A stretch of DNA of 57,108 nucleotides from Tritrichomonas foetus (lineage: Eukaryota; Parabasalia; Tritrichomonadida; Tritrichomonadidae): NCBI GenBank assembly GCA_001839685.1, contig MLAK01000642.1:29467-86574 (forward strand), given 5' to 3'. The first letter of the stretch is position 1, and the number at the start of each line of letters is the position of its first letter. The notes below the pieces were generated by a model that searched no databases, was not told the DNA's origin, and saw only the letters and a program-made list of their open reading frames with translations. Shown here in pieces: positions 50,087 to 57,108 of this stretch. The position numbers were made by a program, and so were the translations under genes.

Positions 50087-51290
50087 TCTGTAACATTTTA
50101 ATTCGTATAATCTTAAAGAAACTTTATCTGATATTCAGCGGAAATCATTTTCACCTATCGGAGTTGTAAATATTTATCCCTCAAACATAAATCGATTTAA
50201 GGAAGATGTTGAAAAATTTGAGTTGCTTCGGAATTTGATCTAAACAGATTAAAATATGGCTCTTTTCATGAACAAAAAATTCTGTGATAACAGAAAAGTC
50301 ATTTCCCAAATTTTTAGAACTCAAATCATTGAACTTTGATGATTATGATGTTTTATTCTTTGTTAACGCGGATTGTTACTGTTGGGCGTTTAATGACGAT
50401 GCAAAAAATGCAATATTTTTAAATGATCTTCACAAAATAATTCTTCCTTTTAAAGAAAATTCCAAACAAGGTACTGTTGTTAAGTCATGATCTCATTGTC
50501 TATTATGGTTATGACAGGGGATTTGGAAGATATTCTTATGATCTGGTAAAAATTCGTTTTGAATCTTAGAATGTAAAGATTGGACCTGATCAGGAGATAG
50601 ATGTCAATCCTAAAAATCAATGTTTTGAATATGTAAGTAAATAAATTATCATAAATAATGAATATTTAGCAAACTTCCCATATGAGTTACCAAAAGAAAT
50701 AACAATTGATGTAACACATTTAACATTAGAAATTGCATATGAAGTCTTAGAGAAAATCAAAATGAACAAAATAAAGTTGTGAATAATCTTGGAAGTCGGG
50801 TAAATTGTCGACCTTATATCACTATTAACAAAAATTGTGACTTTATCAACATTGGTCATCATCAAACCTCAGATCATGAAAATGAAATCAAACTTCTGAT
50901 TACACAATTTTCTATTTATAAGATATTAATGGATAAATTAATAATTCAAAGATAACTGTTTTTACTTCGCAATATAATAATCAGTTAAGTATGAAATAAA
51001 CATAATGAATTATGATGAACCATGAAACATTGTATCTTGCAGTAAAAACCTACTTGATAAAAAAATTCTGAAATAATACTGCTTTATATTGCTATTTCAG
51101 AAGGAAATAACAATCCAAAGCTAATATTTCATAATGGAGGGTAAATTGTTGATTCTCAATCGAAATGACATTGGCATTTTCACAATAAATTATTTTTAGA
51201 ATATTTGTTTTATTTGGAAAAAGAAAGAGAAAATAAAGAAAAGGAATAATATCTAAAAAGAAGTAAAGAATTATGTAAACAATTTATTAT
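50087..51290 (+). pseudogene. Decayed continuation of the upstream gene
   Basis: Coding-like fragments on the same strand in shifting frames: about 50096-50245 (SDIQRKSFSPIGVVNIYPSN), 50284-50490 (FDDYDVLFFVNADCYCWAFN), 50480-50570 (LSHDLIVYYGYDRGFGRYSY), 50640-50780 (NFPYELPKEITIDVTHLTLE), then to about 50950 and 51070-51290 (LLYIAISEGNNNPKLIF ... EYLFYLEKERENKE). Several frameshifts and stops. The order suggests one original gene. Confidence 0.45.
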
Positions 51291-51320
51291 CTATATAAAT
51301 AAACAATTAAAATATTGGCT

Positions 51321-53975
51321 TTATGAATTTCTGTAAATATCATACACAGCAATTGCTTTGTCACTTAAGTTCGAGTCATAAGAAGACATTGCATGGAACA
51401 AAATATTTGTATGAAATTGTTTATGATAAAACACATTTGTTTCTTTTGGCATATATTTACATGACGAATAAATCAAATCGACAAAAGCCAAAAGCAATTT
51501 ATCTGTGAAAATTTTCAATTTTCTGAAAACCAAAACCGGTAAATAAAAGATTTTTTTGTTCCTAACTAGAAATTCCTTATCAGATTGAGAAATAAAAATA
51601 ATCTTAGAATATCCAAGAAGAACGCATTCAATCACACTGTTAACAAAAGCAATTCCATTTGGTGAATCAAATTCGAGTGGTAAAGTTGACATTTTTTGAT
51701 AAATTTCCATAATACGATCTCTACAATCGTTTGTTATTGTAAATTTTGAAAGATATACAAATTCAATAATCATTGAAAGCTTCAAAGCTACTTCAGGATA
51801 AAAATCAGGCATGAATGTTTTATTATTCAAAGTAACTAAAACTAAATTAATTGTTGGATTTAAGAAACTCATCATTAGCCTTGTTTCATACTTAAAAAGA
51901 TTTGTGATACAAATTACTGCATTCTTGATTATATCTGGTGAACCTGAATTCATTGCATTTTCAATGTGTTGCATAATAAAAGGTAGATACTGAGCAACAT
52001 CTTCATTAAGCGATGGAATGATATGAGTTAATGCTAATAGAGCATCTTCAGCATATGTTATCACTTTCATTATTTCATTAATGAATTGAAATGCAATTTT
52101 CGCTTCTTCATTCAAATCAGGGAAATTTTTAAAGATCAAACCAATTAAATGAATTAAAGATTTCACAATTGGCTCTTCAGGCTCAAAACTACTTAGTTCT
52201 TTTTGAATTGCACTTAAGCAACTCTTTAATAAAGAAATAATATATTCTTTTGAATGATTATTACATTGACAAACTAAAGTATTAAATGTATTAAATGTAA
52301 TATTCAACATATTATCAACATAACGGTTTTCACATGTGAGTGGAATTGATAAAATTTCGAAAAATTGAACAAAAAACAAATGAAGTGGTGCATTTGGCGC
52401 TTTAAATAATTGTTGAATGAATTCCAATGTTCTTGTAATAATGAAAGGTGATCGTTTCATTTGGAAATTAAGAAGCGGAATAAATTGATTGAAATCACTT
52501 TCATAAGAATAAATGAAGCAGCTTTGTTGAATTGATTTTAAGGTATATAAAGAAAGTTCAGCAAGTCTTTCAATTTCAGATAAAGAACATTTAACAACAA
52601 AATTTGTTATTTTTCTGAAAAAATCTGAAATTCCTGGGAATTGTCGATTTGTACACATACTTGAGATTGCATAAAGAATTGAACATTTGATTGTCCATGG
52701 AATTGCATTGAAAACTTCGTCATTTATATTCATCAAATTTTCTTTGGTAACAAAAGAAAAAATGAAAGAAGTTAAAATTGGAAAAACTTCTTTTGGCGAC
52801 AATGGAAACAATTTTTTAAGGAATTCTGCGGCATACATGTACACTTTTTTTATACTTCTATCAGAAATACATGCATCATTTTCCTCAATTTGAGTTAGTG
52901 CATTTAATATTGTATTAATTGAGTTTGAAGCGAAAATGACTGAATAATTTTGATAAATTGGTTTTGTTAAAACGTGATTTCTATATTCATGTGAACGATC
53001 TTTATAATAATGTAAATAACGATCATATTTTTCTTGTAAATAAACGATCTCTCGTTCTTTTATTAAAACTTCATTCCAAAAATCAATTGAAATTGAAACA
53101 AAATCTTTTCGTCCACATATAATGCCTTTTGTTGTAATTTCAATTAATCGAGGTAAATTTAAAGTGCCGGAATCATACAATACATCTAAAAGTGCGAATA
53201 AAAGATGAAAAATCGCACGATATAAATTTTCATCTTGAACTATTGGCAGTAAAGACTCTATTGAAGAAATTAAACTATTTTGCTCTTCAATATTTTCAAA
53301 AAGTGAAGGATTGCATCTAATAAACTCTTTCAAAGTTAAAATTACTTCTAAAATGAATTCAACTGGATATAGAGCTGCAGAATTTATAAATAAATGAAAG
53401 TCGTTTAATTCTTGATGTAAGATTTCAGAAATTTGATTTCGAAATTGTTCATTTGGGAAATTTAATAATGAATTAATTAATCCAGAGATGTAAATTTCTT
53501 TGTAAGCTAAAATTGCTGCAAAATGAGCTGTTTTTGGGAATTCTGAAGAAATTGAAACAGTTCTTAAATAATTCAAAATATCAGCAGAGCATTTTTTATC
53601 TATCATCACAATTAAAGCGACCAAAAAGGCAGCAGGTTGATAAATATTTGGTTGAGGAAATAAAAGACCACGAATTATAGCTGAACGAATGTTAAATCGA
53701 ATTTGTTCAGATAATGAAAAATAATTTTTTTCAACAACAGAAAAAGGCATCTCAGTAGTGGGACGAAACGCCCTCATGAGTGTTATGAATGACTGTTGTT
53801 GTGCCACCACTGGAACGCTATCAGAAACAATGATATCAGCACAGCATTGAATTAAAAAAACAATGTTGTTTGTAAACATATCAAGAATCAAATCTGATGC
53901 TCTAGTACGAGTGCTTTCATTGATGTCCAGTAAATCTATAAAAAGCTGAACAACTTGCTCATAACCTTCACTCAT
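51321..53975 (-). CDS. HEAT-repeat, importin-beta-like protein (884 aa)
   Basis: A solenoid of helix pairs along the whole length. The N-terminal segment matches the importin-beta pattern (VVQLFIDLLDINESTRTRAS, then QQQSFITLMRAF). Length is normal for a karyopherin-beta. The role as a nuclear import or export receptor is inferred from architecture. It resembles the protein at 10393-12951 in kind and size, but the two are very diverged. The ATG at 53975 is the first in frame. Confidence 0.6.
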   Translation of the reverse strand: MSEGYEQVVQLFIDLLDINESTRTRASDLILDMFTNNIVFLIQCCADIIVSDSVPVVAQQQSFITLMRAFRPTTEMPFSVVEKNYFSLSEQIRFNIRSAIIRGLLFPQPNIYQPAAFLVALIVMIDKKCSADILNYLRTVSISSEFPKTAHFAAILAYKEIYISGLINSLLNFPNEQFRNQISEILHQELNDFHLFINSAALYPVEFILEVILTLKEFIRCNPSLFENIEEQNSLISSIESLLPIVQDENLYRAIFHLLFALLDVLYDSGTLNLPRLIEITTKGIICGRKDFVSISIDFWNEVLIKEREIVYLQEKYDRYLHYYKDRSHEYRNHVLTKPIYQNYSVIFASNSINTILNALTQIEENDACISDRSIKKVYMYAAEFLKKLFPLSPKEVFPILTSFIFSFVTKENLMNINDEVFNAIPWTIKCSILYAISSMCTNRQFPGISDFFRKITNFVVKCSLSEIERLAELSLYTLKSIQQSCFIYSYESDFNQFIPLLNFQMKRSPFIITRTLEFIQQLFKAPNAPLHLFFVQFFEILSIPLTCENRYVDNMLNITFNTFNTLVCQCNNHSKEYIISLLKSCLSAIQKELSSFEPEEPIVKSLIHLIGLIFKNFPDLNEEAKIAFQFINEIMKVITYAEDALLALTHIIPSLNEDVAQYLPFIMQHIENAMNSGSPDIIKNAVICITNLFKYETRLMMSFLNPTINLVLVTLNNKTFMPDFYPEVALKLSMIIEFVYLSKFTITNDCRDRIMEIYQKMSTLPLEFDSPNGIAFVNSVIECVLLGYSKIIFISQSDKEFLVRNKKIFYLPVLVFRKLKIFTDKLLLAFVDLIYSSCKYMPKETNVFYHKQFHTNILFHAMSSYDSNLSDKAIAVYDIYRNS

Positions 53976-54368
53976 TTAAATTGAAAAAATTTGAATGCTT
54001 TTCAAAAGGACTTTTGTGTATTCAATATTTTGATAAACCTCATAGAATAGGATCTCTTTCAATATTTTGATATTGGTTTGGCCTTCATCAGGCGGAGCGA
54101 GACTACATCCTCTTATATCTTCGACTCTATATGTCAGACATAATATCTTAGAATGAAGATAAAACACAAAATTGGCATTCGATCTTATGAAAGGAACATA
54201 TTTGCAAAGTTGAAAATTGAGATAGCTGGATACATTTTGACATTCTGAGAATAAGAGGAAAAGAGAGGAATTAAAAATGATAACAATGGTGAAATGAAAA
54301 AAAAAAAAATAAGAGAAACAAAAAAGAGTCACTTCGTTTTATTATAATAAAGAAGGCTGAGCTTTTTC
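53976..54368. other. Intergenic region
   Basis: A minus-strand open frame (53976-54332) exists here but its composition (Phe/Ser/Ile-rich N-end from an A-rich stretch) is non-coding-like. An A12 run lies near 54299. Confidence 0.4.
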
Positions 54369-56141
54369 TTATTGGGGCTTGGGGGGATCATCACAAACAG
54401 ACGGTTCCATCTCCGATATATTCGAGAATGGCTTTAGGTTGAGGATGGGTAAGTCTGGCTTGGGTGAACCGGACTTTGGACTGCCCATTCCCTTTTCGGA
54501 ATCAGGTGAATCGAAACCCCTCAAAGGCAGAGTTGGCAAGACCGGCTTGTGAGAGTTCGTGACCTGTGATGGTGAAATTGGTTGACCATTATTATTCTGA
54601 TTATTATTTACATTATTGGAAAGGTCGTCTTCATCATCTGCGTTTACGAGTTGAGCATCTCTCACTCTTTGGCTTGGAATCGGAGTCGCTTTGTGGTTAA
54701 TTGTCTGTTGGTCAAATTGATTTCCATCAATAGCTATTGTTACATCATTTTTTTGAGAGGCGTCGCCTTCCTCTTCTTCTTCTTCTGCAAGAGCCATCTC
54801 GACAGCCTCACGGACTTGGTTACGTCCTGGGCGTGGTGTAGATAAGTGGTTAGCTGATACTTGTCCGTCATATTTGGCAAAGTCGATATCAACTGTCACA
54901 TCACCAACCTCTTCGCCTCTTTTTGGTAATGAGAATTTAAAGTTTTCTGGATTATCATTATTGTTGTTATCTTCTTCTTCTTCAGTTTCGTCTCCTTGTA
55001 CAAAAGGTGTGCCTTTGTCTGGTCGAGGTGTGGCCAAGCGATTAGTTCTGTATTGTCCATCAAATTGAGAGTAGTCAATATCCATTTGTATGTCACCTTC
55101 TTCATTTGGATCAAATGGTTGAAGTTCAATTCGAACTGCTTCCATTCCTGCATCATTTTCACCTTCCTCTTCTTCTTCTTCACCAAGTGAAATATCTCCT
55201 TCTTCGTTTACAGCAGTTCTTGTTGGTCTTGGTGTTGATAAATGGTTCACAGAATTTTGTCCATCAAATTTATTAAAATCAATATCCATTATAACATCAT
55301 TTGGTGATTCTGTATTTTTGGGGATTGAGAAGTTAAAAACTTTGGCTGGGGTGCCTTCACTACAATTGCTGTTTGCATCACCCATTGGATCGTCTACATT
55401 TATGTCCATTCGGATGTCTCCAACTCCGCCATCATTTTCACCTTCTTCTTCCTCTTCCTCGCCAAGTGAAATGTCTCCTTCGTCGTTGACGGTGATTCGA
55501 GTTGGGCGAGGTGTTGAAAGGTGGTTAACTGAATTCTGGCCATCAAATTGAGAGAAATCAATGTCTACTGTGACTTCATTCATCGTTTCTGCATCTGGTT
55601 TTGGGATGGCGAATCTAAAATTTGCGGGGCTGTTTGAAGTATTTGCTTCGTTATCTGTGTTGTTTTCGTTATCGTCTAAAGGAATTTTTATGACTAGATC
55701 TTTGATGCCATTATCTTCGTTGCCTTCTTCTTCTTCTTCTTCGAGATTTATAGCTCCCTCGTCTGGGTCCGCATCAGGGCGAGTCGGCCTTGGCGTCGGA
55801 AGACGTACAGCTGGCTGCTGATTATCAAAATCTTGAAAATTAATATTCATTTGAACTGACTGGTCGTCTGATCCTGTTTCTTGTCCGTTCACATTGAGTT
55901 TATACTGCCCTGGAATAGGGGTAGCTCGTCTAATTGCATGCGTTTGTTTGTCAAATTGGGCAAATGGGATAGCCATTTTAACATCGTTAGGATTTTCCGA
56001 GTTTTGCGAATTTTTTTCTGTTGAAGAACTTTTTGGAACTGGTATCGGTCGCCTGGGCAAAGGTTTCAACCCGGCTGGATCAGGTTTATTATTTGGGGCA
56101 TTATTGTTGTCACCTTTTGGATCTCCATTTCCTTGATTCAT
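54369..56141 (-). CDS. Acidic repeat protein, seven FDGQ...TPRP modules (590 aa), unknown
   Basis: Seven copies of a roughly 27-residue module, consensus D(V/I)xxDIDFxxFDGQxxxNHLSTPRPxR, at residues 53-79, 95-121, 189-215, 282-308, 350-376, 413-439 and 466-491. Between them are runs of EEEEEEG and, three times, an FxFS(I/L)PK motif (174-181, 269-275, 401-407). Copies 3 and 4 are nearly identical, so recent duplication is likely. The STPRP and ATPIP sites are minimal proline-directed kinase targets. N- and C-terminal regions are Pro/Asn-rich and disordered. No known family. A TCATTTC initiator-like motif lies about 72 bases before the ATG. Confidence 0.75.
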   Translation of the reverse strand: MNQGNGDPKGDNNNAPNNKPDPAGLKPLPRRPIPVPKSSSTEKNSQNSENPNDVKMAIPFAQFDKQTHAIRRATPIPGQYKLNVNGQETGSDDQSVQMNINFQDFDNQQPAVRLPTPRPTRPDADPDEGAINLEEEEEEGNEDNGIKDLVIKIPLDDNENNTDNEANTSNSPANFRFAIPKPDAETMNEVTVDIDFSQFDGQNSVNHLSTPRPTRITVNDEGDISLGEEEEEEGENDGGVGDIRMDINVDDPMGDANSNCSEGTPAKVFNFSIPKNTESPNDVIMDIDFNKFDGQNSVNHLSTPRPTRTAVNEEGDISLGEEEEEEGENDAGMEAVRIELQPFDPNEEGDIQMDIDYSQFDGQYRTNRLATPRPDKGTPFVQGDETEEEEDNNNNDNPENFKFSLPKRGEEVGDVTVDIDFAKYDGQVSANHLSTPRPGRNQVREAVEMALAEEEEEEGDASQKNDVTIAIDGNQFDQQTINHKATPIPSQRVRDAQLVNADDEDDLSNNVNNNQNNNGQPISPSQVTNSHKPVLPTLPLRGFDSPDSEKGMGSPKSGSPKPDLPILNLKPFSNISEMEPSVCDDPPKPQ

Positions 56142-56867
56142 TGCTGCTTGATCTGTCGTATTTTTATTTCGCTGACTCGGATTATTTTGGTCGCTTGATG
56201 ATGTTGCCGAAATGAGGAAATATTTTTAAAACCCAAAACGTCACTTTTTGATAACATTTGTAAATTAGGGTGGGCCTTAAAATGGAAGTTTATTTTTGAA
56301 ATTTTATTCTTATTTTATGTGTCCACATTACATTAACCATTTTTTCACATATTCTGACGGTTGATTCACAAATTTATGAAGGTTTATTTTCAAACCGCTC
56401 ATTTTGCCGATAAAAGTTGTTATATAACGATAAAATTTTCAAAGTAAAAGTTTTTGTTTTTAATAGTTTTATGTATTAAGTCAACAAAAAGTTATAAACT
56501 TTTTGAATATTGGTTGTCGAAAAATGTGCTTGTTTATCGGTGTGCATTTTTTGTACTGCTTGATTATTTCGTAATATTTTTTAGCTTATGATATAGATTT
56601 AATGACTTTCTAATTTCATTTATAATTTGTTTTGCTGTTCTTCTTCATGTAAATCATCCGAAATATCTTTGAATAAATGACTATAATCGCCGATAAATCG
56701 ATATTTGGTTTTTTTTTAATGTTGTACTGTTCATAGTACCTATTGAGAGCAGGGTTTCAATGAGGTCATTCAAAAATCTGTAATTGAATAGAATTGAATA
56801 GCGAAACAAATCAATAAGATATTTCGCTTTGAAAAAGAAATGATAAGATTCAGTAAAACCGTATGTC

Positions 56868-56936
56868 ATTCACCAATGTATGGTGAATCTGACAATGATC
56901 GATGGCATCGATTCGATGCCAAATTCACGTGAATTT
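56868..56936. repeat. Cluster of three perfect palindromes/hairpins
   Basis: ATTCACCA/TGGTGAAT (56868-56875, 56881-56888, loop ATGTA); GGCATCGA/TCGATGCC (56904-56911, 56913-56920, loop of one T); and the 16-bp palindrome AAATTCACGTGAATTT (56921-56936). All three lie within 70 bp of non-coding DNA. Confidence 0.8.
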
Positions 56937-57057
56937 GAATCAGAAAATTGAATGAAATGAACTATCGTATATATAAATTGATATCATAATCTTTTAATCT
57001 AAAAATTAAAAAGAAAAAGGAAAAATAAATAAATTAATATCATAATTAGTGTTGTTG

Positions 57058-57108
57058 ACCGGTCATTGACCGCTTCTAACGGTCAATTGACCGGACCGGA
57101 CCGGACCG
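57058..57108. repeat. GC-rich ACCGG repeat with inverted arms at the window edge
   Basis: CCGGTCATTGACCG (57059-57072) faces CGGTCAATTGACCGG (57080-57094), an inverted pair with one extra base, followed by tandem ACCGG units running off the end. The base composition is very unlike the surrounding DNA. Confidence 0.7.

Larger units (their letters stand above)
56142..57108. other. Non-coding right end, upstream of the repeat protein
   Basis: No supported gene. It contains the palindrome cluster (56868-56936) and the ACCGG repeat (57058-57108) annotated separately. Confidence 0.45.

Noticed and set aside
53976..54332. 118-codon minus-strand frame
   Set aside because: Composition is Phe/Ser/Ile-rich with an N-end translated from an A-run; it directly abuts the next gene and has no protein-like pattern.
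54874..55821. Several plus-strand Ser-rich frames
   Set aside because: They are the antisense of the poly-Glu repeats of the acidic protein.
1..57108. tRNA, rRNA or CRISPR arrays
   Set aside because: No cloverleaf, rRNA-like block or regularly spaced identical repeats with unique spacers was seen by eye; a dedicated RNA search was not possible.

Overview
The window looks like nuclear DNA of a flagellated parabasalid (a trichomonad such as Tritrichomonas or Trichomonas). It is AT-rich and every intact gene is a single uninterrupted reading frame, including a 13.9 kb dynein gene. Several genes have a TCACTTT-type initiator a few bases upstream of the ATG, which is the trichomonad core promoter. 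The gene set (axonemal dynein, cytosolic-type malate dehydrogenase, Rab GTPase, NAK-type endocytic kinase, large TIR DNA transposon) fits. The species is inferred, not proven.

Layout. 1-3.5 kb is a broken block with ambiguous bases (N), holding several frameshifted genes of unknown, possibly virus-like or Maverick-like, origin and one hairpin-packed coiled-coil frame. 3.5-10.3 kb is a gene graveyard: a transposase-like relic on the + strand, a long decayed minus-strand gene, and a 60-base T tract. From 10.4 kb the DNA is healthy: a HEAT/importin-like protein (+), a NAK-family kinase (-), malate dehydrogenase (-), two divergently transcribed ABC half-transporters, a Rab GTPase (-), and an outer-arm-type dynein heavy chain (-). 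A complete CENP-B/pogo-like transposon with about 336 bp terminal inverted repeats and TA target duplications sits at 37394-39460, only 10 bp upstream of the dynein ATG. Beyond it are a 2025-residue protein of uncertain function (-), a charged low-complexity 719-residue protein (+), a gene whose reading frame breaks after 253 codons and continues as decayed sequence (+), a second HEAT/importin-like protein (-), and an acidic protein built from seven copies of an FDGQ...TPRP repeat (-). The last kilobase is non-coding, with a cluster of perfect palindromes and a GC-rich ACCGG repeat at the edge.

How the genes relate. There is no operon logic. Recognisable roles are housekeeping: flagellar motility (dynein), membrane traffic (Rab, NAK kinase with NPF and DPF motifs), nuclear transport (two importin-like proteins), central carbon metabolism (MDH) and export (ABC pair). 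The ABC pair shares a short divergent promoter and may form a heterodimer. The most noteworthy points are the transposon at the dynein promoter, whose end carries initiator-like motifs; the hairpin-dense coiled-coil frame; the seven-repeat TP-motif protein; and the palindrome cluster near the right end.
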